Position numbers and translations under genes: made by a program. Below, piece after piece: positions 25,517 to 36,500 of a DNA stretch of 64,000 nt. The number at the start of each line of letters is the position of its first letter. Position 1 is the stretch's first letter. Source of the DNA: CAIKLP01 sp039798705 (GTDB lineage: Bacteria; Bacteroidota; Bacteroidia; Sphingobacteriales; Sphingobacteriaceae); the NCBI GenBank assembly GCA_039798705.1, contig JBDKFN010000002.1, positions 36,597-100,596 on the forward strand, written 5' to 3'. The notes under the pieces were generated by a model. The model had not been told where the DNA came from, made no database searches, and was given only the letters and a program-made list of their open reading frames with translations.

Positions 25517-26617
25517 TTAACTAATTATTGCCATAGAAATACTTTTTCTATAGTTTGCTAACAGTGCCAATTGCATTACCCAAACTCCAATTAGCAAACT
25601 GGCTAATAATAAATGCACAGTTTGCATTGCAGGCGGAAGGCTATAATAGGCTAGCACTAAGCCCGATATTAATTGTAGAGCCATCAAAACTGAAACTACA
25701 ATTACATAACCTTTAAATCTTTTTATTTCTTTAAAATGTTCTAATATATAACCTGCGCAAATAATGGTAGCTAATATTAAAAGCATTGAAAAACCTTTGT
25801 GTATGTTAAATATTTCTTCGCTCAAACCAACCCACGCACCTCGATTGGTATTGTTCCAAAATGCAGCTTGTTGGTCTACGCTTTCTCTTAATGAAGTTCC
25901 AAATAAAACTTGAGTTGTGGTCAGCACTAAACATAACCAAGTAAACGTTTCTGCTGTCCTTAATTTTTTAGCAGATAGTTTCAGAACCGGCAAGTTTTTA
26001 TATTTAACATTTTGATAAGCTAATGCAATCAATCCGATAATTACCAACGCCAAAAACATATGCACTGTTATTACCCAACTCGTTAAATTTGTTGAAACCA
26101 CCCATGATCCAATCCATGCTTGTATCACAACTAATATCATTGACGAGACACATAATGCTAACACTCCGCGGTTATTGCGGCGAATACGATAAGCTGCAAT
26201 AGTCATTAGAAACATTAGCAATCCAGTGATTGCACCAATTAACCGATTGACGTATTCTGTATAAGTTTTCCAGACATTAAACTGCTCTGCAGTTAAAACA
26301 GACTGGTCTTTTAAAATTCGATCTGCCTGTTCGGCAAAACCGATTTTACTTAACAGTTTGGCAAAACGGATGTTTTTAGCAACACGTTTGTTTACATATT
26401 CTTGTTGGTAATTTGCAGGAAGTTGCGCTACAGTTGTTGGCGGAACCCATTGATCAAAACATTTTGGCCAATCTGGGCAGCCCATTCCTGAACCTGAACT
26501 TCTTACTACTCCACCAGCAAGAATCAAAAGAAACAAAGAACAAATTGTATAAAAGGTAATTTTTAAAAACCTTTTTTCTTTTGATGAATACTCCGAAATA
26601 TTTGCGGCATTATCCAT
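25517..26617 (-). CDS. ctaA: Heme A synthase, COX15/CtaA family
   Basis: A 366-residue membrane protein with eight helices in two similar halves, converting heme O to heme A. GGVVRSSGSGMGCPDWPKC near residues 35-53 contains the conserved Cys pair (47 and 53), and heme-ligand His residues appear in NRLIGAITGLL (preceding helix context), VHMFLALVII, NIHKGFSMLL and QTVHLLLASLL. It lies between coxA and ctaB. The product serves the A-type oxidase encoded here. Confidence 0.94.
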   Translation of the reverse strand: MDNAANISEYSSKEKRFLKITFYTICSLFLLILAGGVVRSSGSGMGCPDWPKCFDQWVPPTTVAQLPANYQQEYVNKRVAKNIRFAKLLSKIGFAEQADRILKDQSVLTAEQFNVWKTYTEYVNRLIGAITGLLMFLMTIAAYRIRRNNRGVLALCVSSMILVVIQAWIGSWVVSTNLTSWVITVHMFLALVIIGLIALAYQNVKYKNLPVLKLSAKKLRTAETFTWLCLVLTTTQVLFGTSLRESVDQQAAFWNNTNRGAWVGLSEEIFNIHKGFSMLLILATIICAGYILEHFKEIKRFKGYVIVVSVLMALQLISGLVLAYYSLPPAMQTVHLLLASLLIGVWVMQLALLANYRKSISMAIIS

Positions 26618-26631
26618 ACTTCTTTTAGTTA

Positions 26632-28470
26632 TTAATGAGCTCCTTTTGCTCCGTGGTGTGTACCGTAATCACCTGGTAGATTAGATGACATTGTTTGCGA
26701 CAATGGAACATTTTGCGGAATAAAATCCTCATCATGACCTGGCTTACTGTAGTCATATGGCCAACGATATACGTGAGGAATTTCTCCTGGCCAGTTACCA
26801 TGCATGTGTTCAACTGGTGCAGTCCATTCTAATGTATTAGAATTCCAAGGGTTTTGTGGCGCTTTCTTTCCTTTGAAAATACTTCTGAAGAAGTTATATA
26901 AGAAAATAAATTGCGCTAGTGATCCTAAGATTGCTGCAATACTGATGAATTTATTAACTGCTAACCATTCTTTCATAAAGTCAAAACTTGTGAAAGAATA
27001 ATATCTTCTAGGTACACCATCTAAGCCCATGAAATGCATTGGGAAAAACACGCAATAAACTGCAATGAATGTTAACCAGAAATGGAAATATCCTAGGCGC
27101 GTATCCATCATTTTACCAAATAAACGTGGGTACCAATGATAAACACCTGCAAACATACCAAACATAGCTGCACTACCCATTACAATATGGAAATGGGCAA
27201 CAACAAAATAAGTATCGTGTAAGTTAATGTCTAATGAAGCATTTCCTAAGAAAATACCCGTTAACCCACCTGTGATAAAAAGAGAAACTAAACCAATTGC
27301 AAACAACATTGCTGGTGTAAACTGAATGTTTCCTCTCCAAAGGGTTGCTAAATAATTAAAGGTCTTTACTGCAGATGGAACCGCAATAATCAATGTCGTA
27401 AACATAAATACAGATCCTAAGAAAGGATTCATTCCTGTTATAAACATATGGTGACCCCATACAATGAATGATAAAAATGCAATACCGATCAATGAGATGA
27501 TCATGGCACGGTAACCGAAGATTGGCTTCCTAGCGTTTGTTGCGATAATCTCTGAACTAATACCTAATGCAGGCATGATAATGATGTAAACTTCAGGGTG
27601 ACCTAAGAACCAGAATAAATGCTGGAACAGTACTGGACTTCCGCCGTGGTTTGGCAATGCTTCACCACCAATGAATATATCAGATAAATAGAAACTTGTA
27701 CCAAAACCTCTGTCAAATATTAATAAAATAACACCTGCAAATAAAACAGGGAAAGACAATACACCTAAAATTGCGGTTAATAAAAACGCCCAAATTGTTA
27801 ATGGCATTTTAGTCATTGACATTCCTTTTGTACGCATGTTTAATACTGTACTGATATAGTTAATACCACCCATTAATGCCGATGCAACAAATAGTGCCAT
27901 TGAGATTAACCATAAGGTCATACCTAAACCAGAACCAGGCATTGCTTTTGGAAGTGCTGATAATGGAGGGTAAATTGTCCACCCGCCTGATGCAGGACCA
28001 GTTTCAATTAACAATGACCAAGCCATAATTACACTTGATACAAAGAATAACCAATAAGAAAGCATATTGATAAATGGCGATGCCATATCTCTAGCTCCTA
28101 CTTGTAATGGAATTAATAAATTACTAAACGTTCCGCTTAATCCTGCGGTTAATACAAAGAATACCATGATGGTTCCGTGAATGGTAACCATTGACATGTA
28201 AAAAGATGGGTCGATTCTTCCGCCTTGCGCCCATTTTCCAAGTAACTTTTCTAAGAAAGGGAAAGACTCATCTGGCCATCCTAATTGAATTCTGAACAAT
28301 ATAGAAAGCACCATACCAACAACTGCCATGATAATACCTGTAATCAAGTATTGTTTTGCAATCATCTTATGGTCCATACTGAACACATATTTTGAAATAA
28401 ATGTTTCTTTGTGATGCGCTCCGTGGTGAGCATCATGTGAATCAGTGTGATGTGTAGTGTGATCTGACAT
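26632..28470 (-). CDS. ctaD: Cytochrome c oxidase subunit I
   Basis: A 612-residue catalytic subunit with twelve helices. Heme and CuB ligands are visible: WGHHMF, HPEVYIIIMPALG with the His-Tyr pair, and HDTYFVVAHFHIVMG with the two distal heme His. Both termini are rich in His (HTTHHTDSHDAHHGAHHK at the N-terminus, GTHHGAKGAH at the end), which could buffer copper. It reduces oxygen to water and pumps protons. It is 20 bases after coxB and 14 bases before ctaA. Confidence 0.97.
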   Translation of the reverse strand: MSDHTTHHTDSHDAHHGAHHKETFISKYVFSMDHKMIAKQYLITGIIMAVVGMVLSILFRIQLGWPDESFPFLEKLLGKWAQGGRIDPSFYMSMVTIHGTIMVFFVLTAGLSGTFSNLLIPLQVGARDMASPFINMLSYWLFFVSSVIMAWSLLIETGPASGGWTIYPPLSALPKAMPGSGLGMTLWLISMALFVASALMGGINYISTVLNMRTKGMSMTKMPLTIWAFLLTAILGVLSFPVLFAGVILLIFDRGFGTSFYLSDIFIGGEALPNHGGSPVLFQHLFWFLGHPEVYIIIMPALGISSEIIATNARKPIFGYRAMIISLIGIAFLSFIVWGHHMFITGMNPFLGSVFMFTTLIIAVPSAVKTFNYLATLWRGNIQFTPAMLFAIGLVSLFITGGLTGIFLGNASLDINLHDTYFVVAHFHIVMGSAAMFGMFAGVYHWYPRLFGKMMDTRLGYFHFWLTFIAVYCVFFPMHFMGLDGVPRRYYSFTSFDFMKEWLAVNKFISIAAILGSLAQFIFLYNFFRSIFKGKKAPQNPWNSNTLEWTAPVEHMHGNWPGEIPHVYRWPYDYSKPGHDEDFIPQNVPLSQTMSSNLPGDYGTHHGAKGAH

Positions 28471-28490
28471 AAAAAATCTATCTAATTTTT

Positions 28491-29696
28491 TTATTCGTTT
28501 GTATTAAGTGCTAATTTCTCTTCTCTTGCTTTTGCAACACTAGCTTCCGCTTCTTGAATTTGCTTAGCCATTTCTTCTGTGTAAAAAGGCTTTTTAGTTG
28601 CTAACCATTTTGCATACTCTGTGTCATTTACAACTACAATTTTAACTTGCATATTATAATGTGCACTACCGCAAATTTTAGCACATAATAAAATGTAATC
28701 AAATTTAGGGTCGTTGGTTTTAGCACGCATTTGCTCGGTTGTAATAGTTGGTGTAAACCAGAATGTGGTTGGCATCCCTGGCACACAATTCATTTGAGCT
28801 CTAAAGTGTGGCATGTATGCAGAGTGAATTACATCTCTCGCATTGAAATTAAATTTAACCGGTCTGTTAACTGGCAAATAAATTTCATTAACCAATAAAT
28901 CGTCTTTTGCGTTTTTATCGTTGAAGTCAACTCCAGTTTCGTTTATATCATTTACTAATTTAAATGCTTTTGAACCTAAAGTATTGTCGTTACCTGGATA
29001 ACGAACGATCCATGCGAACTGTTTACCAGTAACATCGATTGTCAATGCTTCTTTTGGTGCAGGTGATGTAATGTTTGTCCATGCTTTCCATCCAGATAAT
29101 ACTAATACCGCTAAAACAATTGCTGGAATAATTGTCCAATACAATTCTAACTTATCATTGTGTGGGTAGAAAAATGCAGTTCTTTTTTCTTTGCCTTTGT
29201 ATTTGAAAGAAAAATAGAATAATAAGATATGTGTAATTACAAAAACAACGCCTGTAATTAAAGCAGTGATATTAAATAAATTATCTGTTATCGCGCCGTG
29301 TGCAGATGCAGACTCTGGCAACAACATTCTACCATGTGTAGTAAATTCATAATACACATAACTTAAGAACATCACTAAGAATAAAATAAAGAAAATACCA
29401 TTCACTTTGTTGTAAGTGTTTTTGATTTTCTTTCCGTTTAATTCTTGTGTTAATTCTAAAACTTTTAAAGTTTTATTTATTACTGCGAATGCAAAAACTG
29501 AAGCAATTAATAATAAAACATAAAACCAAAAAGTTATTCCAAGCTCTTGGCTTGCAACATCAGAAGTAGCAGCAGGCATTGTAGCTTGCGCAAAAGATAT
29601 TGTTGAAGAAATCGTCAATAAAACAAAAAGTATAATTGCTTTTGTTGATGATTTTAATTGCTGACCTATAGACATATTCATACGATTAATATTCAA
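28491..29696 (-). CDS. ctaC: Cytochrome c oxidase subunit II
   Basis: A 401-residue subunit, longer than usual because of an N-terminal extension with a signal-like helix and about two additional helices before the standard hairpin (ELYWTIIPAIVLAVLVLSGW). The CuA site is intact: CAKICGSAHYNM near residues 337-348 plus His in DVIHSAYMPHFRAQ. There is no C-terminal cytochrome c domain, so electrons must come from a separate or Act-bound cytochrome c. Two more Met codons within the first eight residues make the exact start uncertain. Confidence 0.95.
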   Translation of the reverse strand: MNINRMNMSIGQQLKSSTKAIILFVLLTISSTISFAQATMPAATSDVASQELGITFWFYVLLLIASVFAFAVINKTLKVLELTQELNGKKIKNTYNKVNGIFFILFLVMFLSYVYYEFTTHGRMLLPESASAHGAITDNLFNITALITGVVFVITHILLFYFSFKYKGKEKRTAFFYPHNDKLELYWTIIPAIVLAVLVLSGWKAWTNITSPAPKEALTIDVTGKQFAWIVRYPGNDNTLGSKAFKLVNDINETGVDFNDKNAKDDLLVNEIYLPVNRPVKFNFNARDVIHSAYMPHFRAQMNCVPGMPTTFWFTPTITTEQMRAKTNDPKFDYILLCAKICGSAHYNMQVKIVVVNDTEYAKWLATKKPFYTEEMAKQIQEAEASVAKAREEKLALNTNE

Positions 29697-29713
29697 TTTG
29701 AATCGTTAATAAA

Positions 29714-30922
29714 TTAAATTTCGTGATGTAAACTTTCGTTTAAGAAAGGGTGATTTTTAGGGACCAACGGTGCTTTGCTCAATGATGTTAACATTAAGTA
29801 AATAAATGTTCCGATGAAACCTACAGTTGTTCCAATTTCAATAATTCCGAATCCGCTTTTCTCTCCCATTGTTCCTGGCATAATCATCATATAATAATCT
29901 AACCAGTGACCACATAAAATTACAATGGTAACGATTTTCATCATTTTAAAATTTCTTTTTGCATCACGAGACATTAAAATCAATACAGGTGCAACAAAGT
30001 TGATCGCAATATTTAAACAGAACCAAATAAAGTAATGGTCGCTCCATCTTTCTCTGAAGTAAACAACTTCTTCTGGAAGATTCGCATAGTAAATTAATAA
30101 GAATTGAGAAAACCAAACATATGTCCAGAAAATAGAAAATGCGAAAATGAATTTTCCTAAATCGTGCATATGACTTTCGTTCACCCATCCGAAATATCCT
30201 TTTTCTTTTAAAATAATAATTGTTAATGCCATAGTAGATAAACCACAAACCCATAAGGCAGCAAAGTTATACCAAGCAAACATAGTTGAAAACCATTTTG
30301 CTTCTAATGACATGATAATATCGAATGCAAAAATTGCAGAAGTAAAACCAAATACCACTAAAAATATAGCAGAAATTTTAATGCTTTTGTTGTAGTTCAA
30401 CAAACCACCTACTAAGTCTTCGTTTAACGAATACTTTCTAAGTACGCGCATAAATAAAGACCATACTAGTAAGAAACCAACTACACGAATCATAAAGAAA
30501 GGCGTATTTAAATACCCTGATTTTCCTTTGATAAGTTCTGAAAATTCCGGAGAATTTTGATCTGTTAAAGCGGGATTAGCCCAATTTTGATACAAGTGAC
30601 CAGTTGCTAAACCTGAACCAACCACTGCGACTAAAATTAAACCTGCCCAAGGCAATACGGTACTAAAAGCAGATGGTACTCTTATCAAAGAAGTAGACCA
30701 ACCTGCATTTGCAACAAATTGCACTGCAACGAAAAATAAACCAGCTACACAAATGCCAGTCATATAGTAGCTATTCAACAAAAGATTTGCGAATGTGCGG
30801 TCTGCATTACCAGACATCAAACCAAATGCAACTGTTGCAATACCTAATAAAATCATGATGATCGCCCAGCGTTTAGCGCTAGATGAAAATTCATATTTCT
30901 GAGTTAAATCGAAATTTGCCAT
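29714..30922 (-). CDS. actF: Alternative complex III membrane subunit ActF
   Basis: A 402-residue integral membrane protein with about ten helices, homologous to ActC/NrfD but shorter. The stretch EAKWFSTMFAWYNFAALWV, and later VWFSQFLLIYYANLPEEVVYF, are typical of ActF. It forms part of the quinol:cytochrome c oxidoreductase membrane domain, possibly in proton movement. It is the last act gene, 9 bases after actE and 17 bases before coxB. A clear case by sequence and order. Confidence 0.93.
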   Translation of the reverse strand: MANFDLTQKYEFSSSAKRWAIIMILLGIATVAFGLMSGNADRTFANLLLNSYYMTGICVAGLFFVAVQFVANAGWSTSLIRVPSAFSTVLPWAGLILVAVVGSGLATGHLYQNWANPALTDQNSPEFSELIKGKSGYLNTPFFMIRVVGFLLVWSLFMRVLRKYSLNEDLVGGLLNYNKSIKISAIFLVVFGFTSAIFAFDIIMSLEAKWFSTMFAWYNFAALWVCGLSTMALTIIILKEKGYFGWVNESHMHDLGKFIFAFSIFWTYVWFSQFLLIYYANLPEEVVYFRERWSDHYFIWFCLNIAINFVAPVLILMSRDAKRNFKMMKIVTIVILCGHWLDYYMMIMPGTMGEKSGFGIIEIGTTVGFIGTFIYLMLTSLSKAPLVPKNHPFLNESLHHEI

Positions 30923-30931
30923 CAGTTTATA

Positions 30932-31522
30932 TTATTGTAATTTTTGTAACTCGTGAACGTATAAAACTATTTTCCATCTTTCTGCTGGACTTAACTGTGC
31001 AGCATGAGATCCCATTAAATTCACACCATAGGTAATAGTGTGGAATATTTTACCATCTGTTAAATCTTTCATGGCACCACCTCTAGAAGAAGTACCTGTT
31101 GAATATGATGGTGGAGGTGGGAATTTACCTGCAACTACAATTGCTCCATCGGCTTTTCCTTGCATTCCGTGGCATTGTGTACAAAAGTTTGTATACAATA
31201 CTTTACCTTCTGCTAATGCTACGGTATCGTTTGCAAATGGATTAACTAACTCTTTTGAAGCAGCTTCATATCCAGCTAAACTATTTTCATAATGGAATTT
31301 GCTCCAGCCCATTGGAATAGTTCCGGCCACTGGGTTTTGTGCTGTTTTACCATCTTTGAAACTTGCGTTCGGTTGATCTGGATTTGGCGCCAATGCACGA
31401 TACATGTTTGGAGCATATTCATATCCAGGGTTTCTCTTGCTGTGGTAGCAAGAACTTAAAGAACCAATGGTCACAAAAGTACCAACAGCGACTATAAAAA
31501 TCTTGAAACTATTCTTCATCAT
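30932..31522 (-). CDS. actE: Alternative complex III mono-heme cytochrome c subunit ActE
   Basis: A lipoprotein with one heme. The preferred start at 31522 gives MMKNSFKIFIVAVGTFV and a lipobox SLSSC; starting at the upstream ATG 31558 would add 12 residues and lengthen the overlap with actD. The heme motif is CTQCH near residue 113, with a likely Met ligand in GVNLMGSHAAQL. It carries electrons from ActA/ActB towards the oxidase. It overlaps the end of actD by about 14 bases. Confidence 0.92.
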   Translation of the reverse strand: MMKNSFKIFIVAVGTFVTIGSLSSCYHSKRNPGYEYAPNMYRALAPNPDQPNASFKDGKTAQNPVAGTIPMGWSKFHYENSLAGYEAASKELVNPFANDTVALAEGKVLYTNFCTQCHGMQGKADGAIVVAGKFPPPPSYSTGTSSRGGAMKDLTDGKIFHTITYGVNLMGSHAAQLSPAERWKIVLYVHELQKLQ

Positions 31523-32048
31523 AGCTAATGTATTTTCTTTCATTGTGTTTGATTTCAATTGCTCCAGCTTCTTTTAAAACTAAATCAACTGAATTTATAT
31601 CATTTGAACTTGCATCAATTGCAATTACGAAACGATCGTTTGTTGCTCTTAAATCCATTACTCTTGGAGCTCTGCCTGGGAACAAGTGGTTAGCATAAAA
31701 GAATGTGAAAACCATTCCGTATGCTGCAAACAATACTGTTAACTCAAACATAACCGGAATAAAATCTGGAAATGCAAAAGCAGGCTTACCACCAATGTTC
31801 ATTGGCCAATCTACTACCAACATGTAATAAATCATGGTAAATGCTGTAATGGTTCCTGTTATACCGAAGCAAAAAGCTGCGATTGGCAACCTTGATCTTT
31901 TTACACCTAATTTGTTTTCAATTCCGTGAATTGGAAATGGTGTGAAAACATCTTCAATAGAAATATTACTTTTTTGTAATTTATCTATTCCCGACATCAT
32001 AACATCTGGATCGTCAAAATGTCCTAAAATATATTTTACTTTACTCAT
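31509..32048 (-). CDS. actD: Alternative complex III subunit ActD (DUF3341)
   Basis: A 179-residue protein with two transmembrane helices (RLPIAAFCFGITGTITAFTM and VMFELTVLFAAYGMVFTFFY) and soluble ends. The opening KVKYILGHFDDPDVMMSGIDKL and PFPIHGIENKLGV are DUF3341 hallmarks. It is a cofactor-free peripheral/structural subunit of the complex. It lies 18 bases after actC; its end overlaps the actE start. Confidence 0.93.
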   Translation of the reverse strand: MSKVKYILGHFDDPDVMMSGIDKLQKSNISIEDVFTPFPIHGIENKLGVKRSRLPIAAFCFGITGTITAFTMIYYMLVVDWPMNIGGKPAFAFPDFIPVMFELTVLFAAYGMVFTFFYANHLFPGRAPRVMDLRATNDRFVIAIDASSNDINSVDLVLKEAGAIEIKHNERKYISYDEE

Positions 32049-32066
32049 CTCTTTTACCTCGTTAAT

Positions 32067-33512
32067 TTAGTTTTTAGATCCAGTTACATCAATACTCCCG
32101 TCATAACCTTCAGGAAGTGCAACATGTCCGTGTTCAATTAATTTACGCTTAGATTGTTCAGAAGAACCTTTCAATAACAATTTAACTTCTGCCATTGCAA
32201 TTGCAGGTAATACTCTTAAGAACAATAAAAATAATGTGAAGAATAACCCTAACGAACCGATGAAAATAGACACATCAACCCATGTTGGATAGAACATTGC
32301 CCAACTTGATGGTAAATAATCTCTGTGTAATGAAGTTACGATAATTACGAAACGCTCAAACCACATACCGATATTCACAAAAATTGAAAGGATCCAAGTT
32401 GCTGTTACACTAGTTCTGATTTTTTTGAACCAGAATAATTGCGGAGAAATTACGTTACAAGTAATCATTGACCAATATGCCCACCAGTATGGACCAGTAG
32501 CACGGTTAATGAATGCATATTGTTCGTATTCAACTCCTGAATACCATGCGATGAAAAACTCAGTACCATATGCAACACCTACAATTGAACCAGTTAGAAT
32601 AATAATTTTATTCATTGATTCGATGTGAGCCATGGTGATGTAATTTTCAAATCCCAAAACTTTTCTAGCTATTAACAATAATGTTAATACCATCGCAAAT
32701 CCTGAGAAAATTGCACCTGCCACAAAGTATGGAGGGAAAATTGTTGTATGCCATCCTGGTATAACAGAAGTAGCAAAGTCAAAAGATACAATGGTGTGAA
32801 CTGATAATACTAATGGAGTAGAAACGCCCGCTAAAATCAACGATACTGTTTCGAAACGTTGCCAAGTTTTTACCGAACCATTCCAACCAAATGACATGAT
32901 TGAATAAATTCTTCTTCTTAAACCTTGTGCACGGTCTCTGATGGTTGCAATATCTGGCAATAAACCAGTATACCAGAAAACTAAGGATACTGAGAAATAA
33001 GTAGAGATTGCGAAAACGTCCCAAACTAATGGTGAGTTAAAGTTAACCCATAAAGAACCGAATTGATTTGGTAATGGTAGTGGCCAATAAGCAACCCATG
33101 GACGTCCCATATGCGCAACGATAAACGATGCTGCACAAATTACGGCAAAAATGGTCATTGCTTCTGCAGAACGGTTAATTGAATTTCTCCAGTTCTGACG
33201 GAACAACAATAGAATTGCTGAAATTAAAGTTCCGGCATGTCCGATACCTACCCACCATACGAAGTTGGTAATATCCCAAGCCCAACCTACTGTTTTATTT
33301 AAACCCCAAGCACCTATACCATTCCAAAAGGTATAACTAACTGCGATTAACCATAAAACTAATCCGGCAACTGCAATACTGAATCCGATCCACCAAGCTT
33401 TGCTTGGCATTCTTTCTACTGGCGCACAAACATCTTCAGTAATTTGACTGTAGCTGATTGCTTGACCGGTAATTAACGGTTCTCTTATTATTGATTCGCT
33501 GTGTGATGACAT
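32067..33512 (-). CDS. actC: Alternative complex III quinol-binding membrane subunit ActC (NrfD-like)
   Basis: A 481-residue NrfD/PsrC-type protein with about ten helices. WWVGIGHAGTLISAILLLF and SVHTIVSFDFATSVIPGWH contain conserved residues around the proposed menaquinol site. The complex oxidises menaquinol and passes electrons to the FeS clusters of ActB. It begins 26 bases after actB. Length is normal for ActC. Confidence 0.95.
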   Translation of the reverse strand: MSSHSESIIREPLITGQAISYSQITEDVCAPVERMPSKAWWIGFSIAVAGLVLWLIAVSYTFWNGIGAWGLNKTVGWAWDITNFVWWVGIGHAGTLISAILLLFRQNWRNSINRSAEAMTIFAVICAASFIVAHMGRPWVAYWPLPLPNQFGSLWVNFNSPLVWDVFAISTYFSVSLVFWYTGLLPDIATIRDRAQGLRRRIYSIMSFGWNGSVKTWQRFETVSLILAGVSTPLVLSVHTIVSFDFATSVIPGWHTTIFPPYFVAGAIFSGFAMVLTLLLIARKVLGFENYITMAHIESMNKIIILTGSIVGVAYGTEFFIAWYSGVEYEQYAFINRATGPYWWAYWSMITCNVISPQLFWFKKIRTSVTATWILSIFVNIGMWFERFVIIVTSLHRDYLPSSWAMFYPTWVDVSIFIGSLGLFFTLFLLFLRVLPAIAMAEVKLLLKGSSEQSKRKLIEHGHVALPEGYDGSIDVTGSKN

Positions 33513-33538
33513 ACGATATAAATTTTATCCTTTTTAAA

Positions 33539-36500
33539 TTATGATTCTATTGTGTTTCTAACTTTAGTCATGTAACCAATTCCAGGTTGAACATTGATTT
33601 CTTCTAATACGAAATATGTTCTATCACCTTTAATCAATTTCGCAACTTCACTATTTGGATCGTTTACATCACCAAATACGATTGCATTAGCAGGGCAACC
33701 TTGTTGACAAGCGGTAACTACATCGCCATCTTTTAATGGACGGTGTTCGATTTTCGCTTTTAACTTTCCTGCTTGGATTCTTTGTGCACAGAATGAACAT
33801 TTTTCCATTACTCCTCTGAAACGTGTTGTTACATCTGGGTTTAAAGCCAAGTATGCAGCTTCATTGTGTAAGTAATTTGCAAAACGATCATCGTTCCAGT
33901 AGTTAAACCAGTTGAAACGACGCACTTTGTATGGACAGTTGTTAGCACAGTAACGAGTACCTACGCAACGGTTATATGCCATTTGGTTCAAGCCTTCTGA
34001 AGAATGCATAGTTGCTAACACAGGGCAAACTGTTTCGCATGGTGCATGGTCGCAATGTTGACATAACATTGGTTGATGTACCACTTTTACATTTTCGTAA
34101 TTTTCAACTTGATTGTATTCTTTTTCTTTTGTGATTTCTTTTCCTGCTTTGTCTTCGAAAGTATAATAACGATCGATACGGATCCAATGCATTTCTCTAC
34201 GACGACGAACTTCGTCACGACCTACAACTGGAACATTGTTTTCAGAGCTACATGCAACCACACAAGCACCACAACCAGTACAAGCATTTAAATCGATAGT
34301 CATTGCCCAATGGTGATGACCATTCTTTTGATATGCTGCCCATAAGTCTGCATGATGTTCACCTTTACTTTCAGCGTGTTCGCCAGATGCATGGTGCTCG
34401 CCTTCTGCAGCTGCTTCATGACCTGCATATGCAGCTAATGTTTTTTCTTTGATGATATCTCTACCCTCAATAGTATGGTGAGTTTGTGTTTGAGCAAGTT
34501 CGTATGAGCCTTCTGCTTTTACTAATTCAATTGACGAATTGTAATTTTGGAAAGTACCATTTACAGTTGTTAAGAAAGGATAAATATTTACCCCCACATT
34601 TGAACCAGCTTTTCCAGCTGCTGTTCTACCGTAACCAATCGCAACAGAAACAGTTCCCATTGCTTGACCAGGTTGCATTAACACTGGAAGTTTTACTGTA
34701 TTGCCAGCAGATTTAATTTCAACCATGCTGTTTTCAGTTAATCCTAATTCTTTTGCAAAGATTGGATTAATAGCCGCGTAGTTATCCCAAGTTACTTTTG
34801 AAACTGGATCTGGCATTTCTTGCAACCAAGGATTGTTTGCATGTTCACCATCTCTAATTGCTGTGTTTTGGTAAATCGCTAATTCAACAGCGCTAGTTGA
34901 TTTACTTGCATTACGAATCGTATTTGCAACCGCATTGATATCTTTATTAAAGGTATATGCTTTAGCAACTTGTTGGTTGATTACAACTGAACCGCTTTGT
35001 AAACTTGCTTCCCAGAAATTTGTAAATGTACCAGCATTTGCAACTGCAGGATAAATATTTTTCGCCCAATATGCTTGGATGTATGCTAAATAATCTGAAG
35101 GCAAATCAGCCCACATCAATAACGATTGTGCTGCAGGTCTAGAATTGTATACTGGTGCAATTGTTGGTTGAACAACACTATATACACCCCTTCTTGCAGA
35201 AACATCATTCCATGTTTCTAAGTAATGTGCATTTGGTGCAATAACATCACAAGATGTTGCTGTTTCGTTTGCTCTATCAGCAAATGATACTTTTAATTTT
35301 ACTTTAGCCAATGCTTTTGTAAATGCATCTGCTTGCGCAAAACTGTAAGAAGGATTTGCTCCTAAAATAAATAAAGCGTCAACTTTACCAGCGTTCATTT
35401 CTGAAAGTAAGTCTTGCATTTCTGCATCATTACCTTGGAACTGCGTTGACATATTATCTAAATCAATTGTGCTACCGTAGTTTCCTAAAGCAGCGTTGAT
35501 TGCATTGATAACGACTTGAACAGAAACATCATTCGAACCTGAAACAACTAAAGATTTTCCTTTAGCAGCCCATAATTCTTTTGCGATTTCCTCTAATTTT
35601 TTTGCAAATGGTAATTCTGTGTTTGCCACTTTTGCTGTACCCGCTAAAGAAGCAACTGCATTGTATAATGCAATTACAGCGTTTCCATGTTGAGATGGTT
35701 TGATAGCAATTCTAGCATCTGCATTTGTTCCTGTCATACTTAAACCGGTTTCGATTTGAATATGGCGAGACATCTTTTTATTTTCTAAACTTTTATGATT
35801 TCTTAAAGTAACGTATTGTTTAGTGAATTCTACTGGAGAAATCCATGATCCTAAAAAGTCAGCATCAAAACTTACAACAACTTCTGCTTTATCAAATTTG
35901 TATGATGGCAATCCGGCTTTATCAAAACTGTTTTTGTTAGCATTGATAATTCCTGAATAAGAAGTTGCATCAAATGTTACTTGTTTAACATTTGCGTATT
36001 TAGTAGAGAAGTCTGCAATTACAGCTTGAGTTGATGGAGATAAAATAGTATCTGTTAAAATTCTAATGTTACCCCCTTTTGCTGCAATTTCTGCTAAGTT
36101 AGCTTTCACTAATTTATCAACTGCATCCCAATTCGAATCTGCACCTTTTACTACTGGATTTTTCAATCTAGATGTATCGTATAAATCTAAAACAGAAGAT
36201 TGCGCTTGCGCATCTGTACCACCCATTGAAATAGGGTCGTTTGGATTACCTTCAATTTTAATTGGACGACCTTCTCTCGTTTTAACCAATACACCTAAAC
36301 CATTATAGTTGGAAGTATAATAATTTGGAATACCTGGTACAACTTCTTCTGGCTTGATTAAGTAAGGGATTGCTTTTTGCACTGGCGCTTCATTACAAGC
36401 TGCCAAGGCTACCGCACCCATACCAAATCCTAAAGCTTTTAGGAAATCTCTACGAGGAGTTGGAGTGTTTACTTTCGACTCCGTTAATAATTCATCAATT